Origin: Cenococcum geophilum 1.58
Taxonomy: Eukaryota > Ascomycota > Dothideomycetes > Gloniales > Gloniaceae
Length of the DNA stretch: 64,000 bases
Direction of reading: 5' to 3'
NCBI GenBank assembly: GCA_001692895.1
Contig: KV748191.1
Span: 1,302,001 to 1,366,000, forward strand
Part shown: piece after piece, positions 24,611 through 35,573 of the stretch
How the letters are laid out: every line of letters starts with the position of its first letter
How positions within the stretch are numbered: position 1 is the first letter of the stretch
Translations under genes and position numbers: made by a program
Notes under the pieces: generated by a model
Seen by the model: only the letters and a program-made list of their open reading frames with translations
Told to the model about the DNA's origin: nothing
The model's database searches: none

Positions 24611-24712
24611 TAGAGGTATATAAAAGGGTTAATAAAATAAAGAAAAGGCTACCGTTTAATTTTATTACGGGAATAGTTATTAGCGTAATTAATCTAGTGC
24701 TTTTAATTATAT
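24611..24712 (+). pseudogene. PiggyBac transposase, middle piece
   Basis: This short stretch lies between the end of one retrotransposon's TSD (CTATC, 24606-24610) and the start of the next LTR (24713). It belongs to the same transposon as the 9340-10750 piece: the flanking duplication matches 10746-10750, and the downstream piece resumes transposase sequence at 32757. Translation shows basic, stop-interrupted residues with no motif of its own. Confidence 0.6.
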
Positions 24713-25138
24713 TGTTACGAACGCTTTAAGTACAATGTTACAACTACTTGGAGAAGAGTCGGAAGAAGCTAGTTGGTTAATACAAGCACGGTCCAGGATA
24801 AAACCCGTGGAACCATGTGACGAGGAATGGTAAGCAGAGTTACGTGATATAATCTGTGTAATCTGTGTAATCTACGAGATCTATAATAGAGCGAATAGAG
24901 CAGATAGAGCAGATAGAGCAACGACTTTCTTAGGAGTACAGTTGTGTATTTAAAGACCCTTAGTCCCTACCTAGATAGTTCCTTTCTTATAGTAATTCTC
25001 AGAATATAATTGGAGTTAATCTATTGGGCAACCACTCCACCAGTTGTTATTATATTATTAACTACTATCTTTATATTTTCTATACACCTAGCCCATTAAC
25101 AGAACCTATTATAGTTACTACTATAAGGTTCCGTTACA
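24713..25138 (+). repeat. 5' LTR of retrotransposon C
   Basis: 426 bp, starting TGTTACGAACGC and ending CCGTTACA. Its left part keeps many CpA and CpG sites that are mutated in the partner. It contains short AGAGCAGAT tandem units near 24890-24920. Confidence 0.92.
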
Positions 25139-25254
25139 CAATTACTACCTAATTACAGTATTAAATATAGGAAGTCAAATAATATACCACCAAAAGCAGC
25201 TACTATAACGCTATTGACGGCGGCAACTACTTTAAGGTTAGGGGGTAACACTAG

Positions 25255-28200
25255 TATGGCGGATACTGACTCGCAACAACCTATGACGGTAGGACAATTA
25301 TAGGAAATAGTTGACTAGTTAATAGAAAACAATACAGCACTTAAAAATAAGATTAACGGGATAGGAGCAGTAAAGGTTAAGTTACTATTAATTAAAAGAT
25401 TTTTAGGAGAGAGATTAAAGCTTAAAGGATTTCTTACGCAAATGCACTTTAAGGTAGCATAGGAGGGAGCAAAGCTGGCAATACCTATAGATTAAATAGC
25501 GTACGCAGGACTATTCTTAATAGGAAGGGCACTTAAATAGTTTAAGCCTTACCTTATAGAAATATAGGTAAGTGGAATAATAACTATAAACTAAGAAGTA
25601 CGGTTTATATTTTTAAGCTAGGACAGATTTGTGGAACAACTTATATAAATGTTTGGAGATCTAGAGGCAATAACTACGGCGAAAAGAAAACTCTAAGATA
25701 TTATATAGCGAACCTTAGCAATTGAGTATACGATATAGTTTTAAACACTAGTAATATAAGTTAAGTAGAATAATAGGGCGCTTATAGCACAGTATAAGCA
25801 AGGACTTAAGGCTAAAGTCTAGGACGTAATTATTCTAATAAAAGATGCGGATACCCTAAGGGAACTAATAGATTAAGCGATAAAGATTAATAATAGGATC
25901 TACTAAAGGGAATAGGCTAAGAAAAGCTAGAATAAAGTTCTATAGTTATATAAGGCGCAAAGCACGTAATAACTAAAGCTAAGTTAGAAACTATAGTATG
26001 GCGTAGAGCTAATAGACCTAAGTGGTACTAAAGAAGCCTATAAGAGATAGAGTAAGAAACTATAAAAACCTAGAGGTTAAGGATCTAGTAATTATAGGAC
26101 TAAGGAGTATAGGCTAAACTAAGGATCTTAGTAATAAAAGACGTTTGAGCGGACTCTATAATAAAAGTAATGGTTTAAAGAAGGAGCTTATATAAATTGC
26201 GGAAAATAGGGTTATTTCGCTAGAGACTGTAGAAGTGGTTAAAGTTATTATATAGTAAAGGGAACTAGACTAGTAGTATGTAATATATATATATAGAGGG
26301 ACGATAGTATGCTATAAGGAACAAAGAAATGTTTAATTAGAAGTTTTACGTTTTGTTATAACAACGTATACCGAATTTATAAAGACGCTAAGTATGGTGT
26401 AAGCTATTGGCTATAAGAGCTAGAGTTAAGAGGACTTAAAGGAACTAAAGAGTTAGATAAAGAATAAGATCGACTCTATAAGCTAGATTAAGATATTATA
26501 GTAACGTATAGATAACAATTAGCGACAATAACAATGGAGTTAGAGTACTTATTAATTAATAGCGATAAGGATAGTAAAGGAATTAACTAGGGGTATCTAA
26601 ACCTTAATAATGTAATAGAAGTAGAGACTAAGACCGCTATAGAGTAAGGCTTGGTAACGGGTATTATAACACCATTAGATATAGTATCTATCGCTTTATA
26701 AAACGGAAGAAGTAATATCTAAAGATAATTAAGCAAGCAGACGACTGCTAGTGCTAGCTTACTACTTAATAAAGGCCAAAGGCTAAAGGCTTAAGATTCT
26801 TAAAATGAGATAAAAGATAACTAAGATTCTTAAGATAAGATAAGGTAAGCTTAAGGACCTATAATAGACGATAACCGATAGGATAGAGTAATAGCTTAGT
26901 TTAGTAACATATAAATAAGCTTAGGATAAAGTTTCCTAAAGGTATAAGATTTTTAAGATAAGATAAGTAAGATCTAGGACTCTTAAGATAAGATGAGGAT
27001 ACTAGTAAAGCCTAGTTAGACTAAAGCTAGAGCGTAGCTTAAGAAAGAAGTAAGCTTAGGATTAAAGAATCTAAGGGGTTAAGAATTTGGAGTATAAATA
27101 AGGACACCCGCAAGAAAAAAGTAAGAGACTTCGCTATAAATTAGAGAATCTATAATACAAATAGTAGTTAGATTAGGAGACAGATATATAAACCTAAAAG
27201 ACTTACTAGGTAAACATAGTGTTCAACCTAAAGATTAAAAAGTTAATATAGTGATTAAGAAGCAAGAAGACTTCGAGGATTAATCTATAAAATATAAACT
27301 AAAAGAAACTATAGAAGAGTTTAGAGCAAGAATTATTATATAGTAAGAAAAGAAACTAGATATGAGATCTAGTATATTAGGTCGTATAAGGGATAGAGTA
27401 CCTATACAAAGAATTACTAATAGGCTAAGAATAGGTATACTAAGAGCTAAGTGGCTTACCGAACTGGAAAACAAAGAGGATTTAGGGATTTCTACTAGGT
27501 TCGAAGAACGACATATAAAGGGCTATTACGACGTAGTAATAAGAAGATACTTCTTTATAGATAGACCGTATATACTCTAGCAGCTATACTAAAAGTGGTA
27601 TAGGCAACGATATAATAATAAGTGGGAAGATTTCTATATATAGTTGGATGAAAAAGTTATCTAAGACCACCTAATTATAGAAAAAGCGATGAATTATATT
27701 AAGGGAGCCTTAATTATAATATTAAAGGATTTAAAGGAATAATTAGAGGACTAGAGAAGCAAGAGGCGCATCTTAGTACCTATAAATAAAGTTATAATAT
27801 TTAGATCAGTATAATAAAGGTTCGAACTTAAAGATAAAGATAAGTTAAGAGTTAACCTAAAGTACCTAGTATACTACACGCTATTATGGATTATATATAT
27901 AGACGATATATATAAGATATATAAGAATCTAAAGGAAAAGAACTGGAAATACCCTATAAGGATATACTGGATAATAGATAAATAATAGTATAGGAATGCT
28001 AAGTATATACACGGCTAGCATCTAGCAGAAGTCTAAGAGGAAGGAAGTTTAATATTTTAACTAGGAAGATTCCTTATAGAAGAATATTTAGATGGATAAT
28101 AATAGTAGGAATGTCTAGAGAATACCTATCTATAGTATATTAAAGATAAAAAGCAAACTAGGTATTGGCTAAAGAATAAGCCAAGTATAACAGGATTAAG

Positions 28201-31200
28201 TAGCTAATAGTTAGGAAAAGTAGAGGCCTATAGAACTAGAGGGAGCCAGTAGTAGAGCCTTAGACCCTTAAAGGAATTTAAGGACGACACCTAAACCTAA
28301 AAGTTAATTGGCAAAATTAACAGTTTAAAGTATTAGTAAATAGTGAAGCAATACAAAACCATATCTTATTAGTAGTAGTTAAAAGGATGGGGCTACTATA
28401 TAGGCAAAAAGAGTACCCTTATCTATTAGTAACAATTTTAGGAGATCCAATAGCCTATAGAGGAGGTATTATTAATCTTAAAATAGGACCAATTTAGATA
28501 ACTATTAAAGGGAGATAAGTTAAGATGTCTTTTAATATATTACTATTAGGGAATAATAAGGTAGTATTAGGAATATAATCTAAGGATTAATTAGGTTATA
28601 GGTTAGGTTAATATTAAAGATATATAATAATATAAAATGCGATAATAAACTAAGTTAGTATAGTACTAGGTTAGAGCGATATATAAAGAGACTAAGCGAG
28701 GCTTAAGTTATATACTAAAGAGATACTATAAGTATAGTAAAAAACTATAGTTACCGGAAAGTAAAAAGCTGTTAGAATATATAGTATAGGACTATAAGAT
28801 AGAATTAGAACTAGGAACAAGTCTAAGGTTCTTTCCAATCTATAAGCTTACTAAAGAAGAAGGTAGAGCATTAAAAGAGTTTATCTAAGAAAACCTACAA
28901 AAGGGATATATTAGACCATCGTAGTTATTAGTAGGTTATCTAGTACTATTTATACTAAAGAAAAATGGTAAACTAAGGCTGTATATCAACTATAGATAGT
29001 TAAACAGCATTACTTAGAAGGATAGGTATCCTTTATCCTTAATTAGCGAAATCTAAGATAGGATAGGTAATATATAAATCTTTACGAAGATAGATCTAAG
29101 ATGGGCGTACTATTAAATTAGGATTAAGGAAGGCGATAAATAGAAGGTAGCCTTTAGATTAAAGGAAGGACTATATAAACCATTAGTTATGCAATTTAGG
29201 CTTATAAACGTACTAGTAACGTTCTAAAAGCGTATTAATAACGTATTAAAAGAATACTTAGATAAATTTATTATAGTATACCTTAACAACATTATTATCT
29301 ACTTAATAAGTAAGGAAGAATATAGAGAATATATTAAATAGGTCTTAAAGAGACTATAAGAAGAATAGATGCTAGTAGTAATTAAGAAATGCAAGTTCTT
29401 TACTAGAAAGGCCGATTTCGTTGGATTTATTATTAAACTAGGCCAACTTAGTATAGATCTAAAGAAGATTAAGGCTATAGTAAATTGGCAAGAACTGGAG
29501 AATGTTATGTAATTAAGATTGTTTCTAGGGTTTTGCAATTACTATAGAAGGTTTATAGCGTAATGGTTACGAGATATTAAACTACTTATACGATTAATAA
29601 AAAAAGAAGAACTATAGGTATAGGAAAAGGAACAATAGGAGCTATTTAAGAAGATTAAAGAATTGTTTACCTAGGAGCCAGTTCTTAAGATCTATTAACC
29701 ACAGTTAGAGATAGTAGTCGAAATGGATGCATTAGACTATGTACTAGGAGCGTGCTTCCTATAAAAATATAAAGATGGATAGCACCTAGTAGTATACTAT
29801 AGTTAAAAGATAATACTACTAGAACTAAACTATGACATCTATAACAAGGAGTTATTAGGTATAGTTGCAGCACTAAAAGAATAGAGGTCATTCTTGTAAG
29901 GTATAGAAAAACTATTTATAGTTAAGACGGATTATAAGAACCTAACGGGGTTCCTAATAATAAAAGAACTTAATTACAGATAGGTTAAATGGGCAGAGAT
30001 GCTTACAGAATACTATTTCGAGATTTAGTATACTAAGGGTACAGATAATACGCGAGTAGACGCTCTAAGTTAAAAGGCTAAACTATAAAATAACAAAAAG
30101 CTATTAGGGGCTTTACTGCGAAAGGACACAGACGGATTAATTAGGTATAATTATCTAAAGATTATAGCAACCTAAGAAGACGATAAACTAAAGAAGGTCT
30201 ACAAGACACTAAAAAGCTTTTAGGTATAAAGAATTCTAAAAGCATAGCTAGAAGATCTATAAATGGATATATATAAAACCCGAGAAGTAAGGTATATCCT
30301 AAGAAGCATAGTAGAGTATTTTATAGAAGAATTTTATAAGGGAATAACTTAAGGACACAATGGGGCTATAGGCTTAGTGTTAAGACTCTAGGAGGAATAT
30401 ATTATTAACGGAATCTAAAATATCGCAAGAAAAGTAATAAAGGAGTGTTTAGATTGCTAAAGAAATAAATTAATAAGATATAAGCTATATAGAGGGCTAT
30501 AACCAGTTAAAATACTAGAGAGACTATAGGAGGTTATATTATAGGACTTTATTATTAAGTTACTAAAATTAAGAGATCCTATTACTAGTCAAAATTATAA
30601 TGCGATCTTAGTAATAATAGATAAGCTTACGAAGTAGGGATACTTTATAGCATATTTAGAAGAAATATTAGCGGAAGATATTACTAGAATCTATGTTAAA
30701 GAAGTGTTTATAAGACATAGAGTACTAAGCAAGATTATATTGGACAGAGATCTAAGATTTATAGTAGTATTTTAGGAAGTGTTCTTAGTAGAGTAAGGAG
30801 TTTAAGCAATAACTTCCACCGTATATTACCTATAGACAGACGGTTAAATGGAGAGATTAAACTAGACACTAGAACAATATTTAAGGCATTATATTAATTA
30901 TATATAGAATAATTAGGTATTACTATTACTAGTTATATAGTTTATATATAATATAACACCATAAGAAGGAATAGGCATATTACTATTTAAGGTGAATTAT
31001 AGATATAAGCCAAAGACCTTATTATCGCCACGTTAAATAAAGAAGATAATTAGCATAGCTAAGTAAAGAATAAAGAGTTTAATAAATCTTTATATAGACC
31101 TTACGGAAATAGCTAAGGTAGTATAGCAAAGGATGAAAAAGTACTATAATACTAAGAGATCTAAGGGACCAGATCTTAAGGAGGGAGATAAAGTGTGGCT

Positions 31201-31711
31201 ACTATACAAAATTTTTAAGAGTTAACAACTAAGCAAGAAGTTGGACTATATTAGACTAGGACCTTTTAAAATTATATAGAAAATTTCATCGGTTATATTT
31301 AAGTTAAACCTACTAGCTAGGATAAAGATCTACCCTATATAGTATATTGCGATACTAGAGCCAGTATATAGGAATATTAAGCCACCGGTTTATAAAGTAG
31401 ACATATATAGAGGATAAGAGGAAGATAAATAGCAAGTTTTAAAGATCGTTAGTTATAAGAATATAGATAATAAAATATAGTATAAAATAAAGTAGATAGG
31501 CTATAATAAGACTACCTAGAAACTACTAGAGAACCTAAAAAACGCTATAGGAAAGGTATAGGAGTATTAGAAGAAAAAAGGTTAGGCAACATTAATAAAG
31601 AAGAATCGCTAAAGAATAAGTTACCTAAGGGGGACCTAGGAAGAGTAACTGCTAAACTACTTAGAGTTATTTCCTTCTCTATTAGAAGAAAATCCGTTTT
31701 TTTATTACTAA
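25255..31711 (+). pseudogene. gag-pol of retrotransposon C, RIP-decayed
   Basis: An ATG at 25255 opens gag (MADTDSQQPMTVGQL). A zinc knuckle INCGK.GYFARDC lies near 26190. The gag-pol linker holds repeated QDSQD-type peptides (about 26790-27005). Reverse transcriptase is at about 28850-29500 (FIIVYLNNIIIYL, decayed YLDDI), then KCKFFTRKADFVGFII. RNase H is near 29720-30080 (VEMDALDYVLGACF, then KTDYKNLTGFL, then RVDALS). Integrase is near 30550-31020 (YNAILVIIDKLTK, ILDRDLRFI). A chromodomain (VYKVDIYRGQEED..., YKIKQIGY) lies near 31390-31560. The sense frame ends about 31711. Confidence 0.85.
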
Positions 31712-32300
31712 GTTTCTGTAAACCTTATTTTATAAGTTTCTACTCCTTAAAATAAACCTTCTTGCGAACCTTTTTAAGACAAATTAACTAAGTAAACGCA
31801 GCAAGACGAGAATTAAGAGCCTGTTATTAAGCATTAGCAACCTCCTTCTTAGCATTACGTAAATAACGAAGTTCCGCTAAGGCGATAGATGGTTTATTAT
31901 TAAGCTTTATAGTAGTAGATTAAATACAAGACCCTATAATAAATTACTTAGGGGACTTAAAGACTATTAAGAGTTATAAGACGTGTATACTCAGCATTAG
32001 AAATTAAGTAAATATTATAGGATAATTAAACGTTTACTTTAGTGCACTTTATATAGGAAGAGGGCTATTAAGATAAAGGACTTACTAACGCAATATAGAC
32101 TAACCCCTCTCTTATATAACAAGAACATGGAGATAGTATTACTTCACTAAGTAATAGTATAGAAGAGACTATACGCGTATAATAAAGAGTTAAAGAAGAA
32201 GAAGGTGCTTTAGGTATTATAAGTAACGATATTAACCAAATTAATTAGATAGATATTACACCTCTAGTAAATAACTTAGAGATATTAGGTATCTTTAAGG
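31700..32300 (-). pseudogene. Antisense coiled-coil-like frame between pol and 3' LTR of element C
   Basis: On the minus strand, with a few RIP-type TAG/TAA codons, the sequence reads as a helical, Ala/Leu/Lys-rich protein segment: NKPSIALAELRYLRNAKKEV, then LNSRLAAFT, LICLKKVRKKV and GLQKLSNKK. Spacing of the hydrophobic residues suggests a coiled coil. Fungal Ty3/Gypsy elements often carry a frame of this general type opposite to pol, with a basic ...RGL..L-type end; I recognise the resemblance from memory only. Limits are approximate. Confidence 0.45.
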
Positions 32301-32325
32301 ATGAAGATAAAGAGGAGGGAGATAG

Positions 32326-32751
32326 TATTATAAACGCTTTAAGTACAATGTTATAACTACTTAGAGAAGAGTTAGAAGAAGCTAGTTGGTTAATATAAGC
32401 ATAGTCTAAGATAAAACCCGTAGAACTATATAATAAGGAATAGTAAGTAGAGTTACGTAATATAATCTGTATAATCTATATAATCTATAAGATCTATAAT
32501 AGAGCGAATAGAGCAGATAGAGTAGATAGAGTAATGACTTTCTTAGAAGTATGGTTGTGTATTTAAAGACCCTTAGTCCCTACCTAGATAGTTCCTTCCT
32601 TATAATAATTCTCAGAATATAATTAGAGTTAATCTATTAGGCAACCACTCCACCAGTTATTATTACGTTATTAACTACTATCTTTGCATTTCCTACACAC
32701 CTAGCCCATTAACAGAACCCATTATAGTTACTGCTATAAGGTTCCGTTACA
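32326..32751 (+). repeat. 3' LTR of retrotransposon C
   Basis: 426 bp, exactly the partner's length. Its left (inner) half is heavily C-to-T/G-to-A altered (TATTATAAACGC for TGTTACGAACGC), while its right (outer) part is better preserved than in the 5' LTR. Confidence 0.92.
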
Positions 32752-33538
32752 TGTATAGTAGGATAAGAATTTAGTACGGTTTTTAATAATAGCTTACTTA
32801 TATAGTAATGAAGACGTTAATAAAGTTAATTGGCGTTAACCGCGGGTATACAATTTCTTCTTTAAGAAGCTGGTAGCTAACGTTTAGGGCAATAATCTAG
32901 TTAAGAAGTTAACGCTTTCTAGGGTCTCTATTAACTATAATAACTAAATAGGCGGTGTTAATATTTATAATTAGCTTTGGAGCTACTATACTACTTAGAT
33001 TACTACTATATATACTTAGTTGCCCTTATTCTTCTAGGCGCTTAATACGGCTATAATTAACGCCTATATTATTAGTAAGAAGATCTTCCAAATATTAAGT
33101 AGGCCCTTCCTTTAAAACCACCGCCGTTTCCGTATACAATTGGTATGGAATCTCGTTATTATAGGTAGTTAGTAAATAGGCCTAAATAAGCAAGATACTG
33201 AGCGTCTTTTTTATTAGGGCTTACTAAAACACGGGCAATATTAACCTAGTATTGGGCCTGGCTATAGAAATACTGGAATAAATTAAAAAACTACCTACGT
33301 TACTACTAAAACCCTACTACCTGCAATTTAACGGTGTAGGACGCGGACTTATTATTCTATTAAAAGATTTATAAAGAAGCAAGGTTATAAGGGCCTACTA
33401 AGGTGCTAGATATATAGATAAAAGGAGGTAAAGAAGCTTATAATAAAGATAAGGCGAATAGTATATAAATGTGAGGTTTATAGGCTTCCTCTATACCTTT
33501 AGTACTTTAACAACTTCTATTTAGTAGGCGACGACTAG
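32752..33538 (+). pseudogene. PiggyBac transposase, 3' piece
   Basis: It resumes after the TSD TGTAT (32752-32756). Diagnostic PiggyBac C-terminal motifs are visible: NYNNxxGGVNIYN near 32935 (third catalytic Asp now Asn), SYYTT and LPLFF.ALNTAIINAYIISKKIF near 33020-33090, then RFRIQLVWNLV near 33128. A decayed Cys-rich tail near 33470-33535 (KCEVYRLPLYL..FNNFYLVGDD) matches the usual PiggyBac cysteine-rich end with Cys-to-Tyr changes. The stop is TAG at 33536-33538. The sense reading is heavily interrupted. Confidence 0.75.
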
Positions 33539-33544
33539 GTGACT

Positions 33545-33905
33545 ATTTTAAGCCCTCTACTTCCTTACGCCCCTAATATTGAGACTCTAAAGCTAATTAA
33601 GCTTTTAGTGCAGCGTTTTGCTTAGCCTCCTTTAAGTCCTTCTCTACCGCCTTTAATTAATCCTCTATGCCAAATAACCGCTAACTAAACCGTTTAATGA
33701 CCTGTAGTACTTAATACATCTCATTTAACGTATACTGCACGTCCTCCCTTATAACCTTAAGCTGGTCCTTTACCGGCTTATCCTTATTAACGTTAAGAAC
33801 GTGTATAAAGCGTATAGGTGGTAGTAATTCGGTGGACTTTAATAGAGGATTTTCCTATATAATTAGCAGCTGGTTGACGGAGGGAGGGTAGAAACCTACA
33901 GACAT
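33545..33905 (-). pseudogene. Decayed antisense reading frame next to PiggyBac transposase, function unknown
   Basis: It begins with ATG at 33905 and reads about 120 codons toward the transposase, with a few TAG/TAA codons of the RIP type. The translation is protein-like: MSVGFYPPSVNQLL at the start, then a Lys/Glu/Gln-rich stretch likely to form a coiled coil (QLKAVEKDLKEAKQNAALKA). It is convergent with the transposase, and the two ends are only a few bases apart. I do not recognise a family. It may be an accessory gene of the PiggyBac element or part of another element. Confidence 0.45.
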
Positions 33906-34625
33906 GACGTCATATATTACGACTTTTTGCTTAACTTCCTCAAAAAAAATATGTTATTGGTGTTTTTAGTAGTGGCCTTCTGCAGCATTTTATCGGCATC
34001 GCAATATCGACGTGTTTGGTGGGGCTTGCTAGTTAAATCGCGCTAGCTAGGGTGCCTGCAGCATGCTAACCCGAGCAAAGGCGCCAAAAGCGCCCAATAC
34101 GAACAGTGACTTCTGCCGCACGATGGGATGGCTCTACGTCCGGCTCTGCGCGTGTGCGGAGGCTCTGCACGAAGCTCTGCACGAAGCTCTAAAGATTTTG
34201 AGTAGGTGGTTGATGTGGCTTATCAGATAATGATTGCATTCCGGAATCGAGGATGATACTGTCATTCAAGAGGAAAGGAGGGGGGGAAAGAATATGCAGA
34301 CGCGTTTGTCAAGCCAGATGGGGCGCCAAACATTTGCCCTTTCCTCAGCCATGGGGTATATGCCATCTGCATCCTTTCAGACGCCTGGATCAGCTCAATG
34401 AATACGAAGCGATTTATAAATTGGAAGGCCGATTTGAAGGCCGATGTCCCTGGGCTGGGTCAAGTCGCCCAACGCGACGGACGGAAAACGCATTCTGTCC
34501 ATCATCAAAGTTGGAAATAGTTTCAGGTGCATTATTCGTGTTATCTAGCTTATCTCAAAAAACTATCTATCTTCACTCATACAAGATAAACCTACCATTT
34601 AATCTTCCCGCTCTCAAGGATCGGC
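33906..34625. other. Right edge of transposon island and FAH gene 3' flank
   Basis: 33906-34126 is transitional sequence. At 34127-34195, GGCTCTGCACGAAGCTCTGCACGA-type motifs repeat in tandem, mirroring the left-edge hairpin at 8530-8655. After about 34200 the composition returns to that of the gene-rich flank. One open frame at 34253-34645 has no recognised motif and is not called. Confidence 0.5.
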
Positions 34626-35573
34626 TCAGAAGACCATCTTATTAATAATAGACCCAATCCCCTCAAAATATACCTCCACGACATCCCCACCCCCCAAGAA
34701 TCCCTTTGGCTTCATAAAAAGCCCTACTCCGCTCGGCGTTCCTGTCATAATAGCTGTGCCCGCCCTTAACGTCGTTCCACGACTCAAATGTTCAATAATC
34801 TGCGCCACGCTCCAGATCATATCCTCGGTTCCCGTTTCCTGTCTCTTCTGTCCATTAACCTTCGTAACGTACTTCAGCTTCTGCGGATCTGGGATCACGG
34901 ACGTGCTGACGATGGCCAGGCCGATCGGCGCAAACTTATCAAACGACTTCGCATAGCAAAATTGCCCGCCAGAGGTGTCAGGCATCTGGAAATTACGCGC
35001 TGACACGTCGTTGCCAGCTGTGTAGCCGAGGACGTAAGAGAGTGCGTTCGCAGCGGAGACGTTCTTTGCATCGCGGCCGATGATGACTGTGAGTTCGCCT
35101 TCGTAATCAAGCATACCGTGGGCGTCGGGGTGGATGGGAATGGGGTCAAGAGGTCCGGCGAGCGCGTCTGGGGGTTTGGTGAAGATTATTGGATAAGATG
35201 GGACGGTAAGCTATTGGTATATCGTTAGAAAGTTTTGCTTTGGGTAGTAAGAATAGGAAGTCACGCACGTTTGCTTCATTGGCATGCTGGCGGTAATTCA
35301 GACCAACACACATTATTATATGAGCTTTAGGCAAAGGGGAAAGTAACTGGCGAATGGTTAGCAATTACTGCTCTCTAGGTAAGAGCTGCGACTGTAGTGC
35401 ACCTTCTTGACAATAGCTTCCGCTCCTGTTTTGTGGAAACCAGTAGCAATATCTCCATCTAACACTGCAACTGTTGATCCTTCGATCTTGAGCGTTGGAG
35501 TCTCCTTTGCTAGGTCTCCATAGTAAGTCTCTCCACTCTCACTGACAAAACGTATCAATCTTTCAAACCCCAT
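34626..35573 (-). CDS. Fumarylacetoacetate hydrolase-family enzyme
   Basis: Three exons on the minus strand, 35403-35573, 35269-35346 and 34626-35210, with introns of 56 and 58 bp (branch sites GCTAAC and TCTAAC). The product is 277 aa. After a short N-terminal domain comes the FAH fold: metal-binding residues Glu120 and Glu122 (LDYEGELTV) and Asp151 (AGNDVSARNFQ), then SFDKFAPIG and the GTPSGVG loop. Family members hydrolyse C-C bonds in acylpyruvate or ring-cleavage products, or act as isomerases or decarboxylases on them; they use Mg or Mn and are cytosolic or mitochondrial. It lies 637 bp downstream of the P450 on the same strand. With the dioxygenase it plausibly handles the ring-cleavage product. 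The substrate is unknown. Confidence 0.92.

Larger units (their letters stand above)
24713..32751 (+). mobile_element. Chromodomain Ty3/Gypsy LTR retrotransposon C
   Basis: The 426-bp LTRs are at 24713-25138 and 32326-32751. Flanks are TATAT (24708-24712) and TGTAT (32752-32756), a 5-bp TSD with one G/A difference that RIP would explain. A purine-rich tract (AAAGAGGAGGGAGATAG, 32309-32325) sits directly before the 3' LTR. The element interrupts the PiggyBac transposase 102 bp downstream of element A. Total length is 8039 bp. Confidence 0.92.
8530..34195 (+). mobile_element. PiggyBac-type DNA transposon, RIP-decayed, split by nested retrotransposons
   Basis: The transposase is encoded on the plus strand in three pieces: 9340-10750, 24611-24712 and 32752-33538. 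They are separated by two LTR retrotransposons that left 5-bp target duplications. A second decayed reading frame lies antisense at 33545-33905. Mirror-image GAGCC/GGCTC motif arrays near both limits (8530-8655 and 34127-34195) are taken as subterminal repeats. The exact ends and the expected TTAA target duplication were not identified, so the limits are approximate. Removing the insertions leaves an element of a few kb. Confidence 0.65.

Noticed and set aside
27280-29891. Minus-strand hydrophobic frames of 64-79 codons
   Set aside because: They are antisense shadows of AT-rich gag-pol in element C.
34253-34645. 130-codon plus-strand frame beside the FAH gene
   Set aside because: No recognisable domain; it overlaps the end of the FAH gene and the island border.
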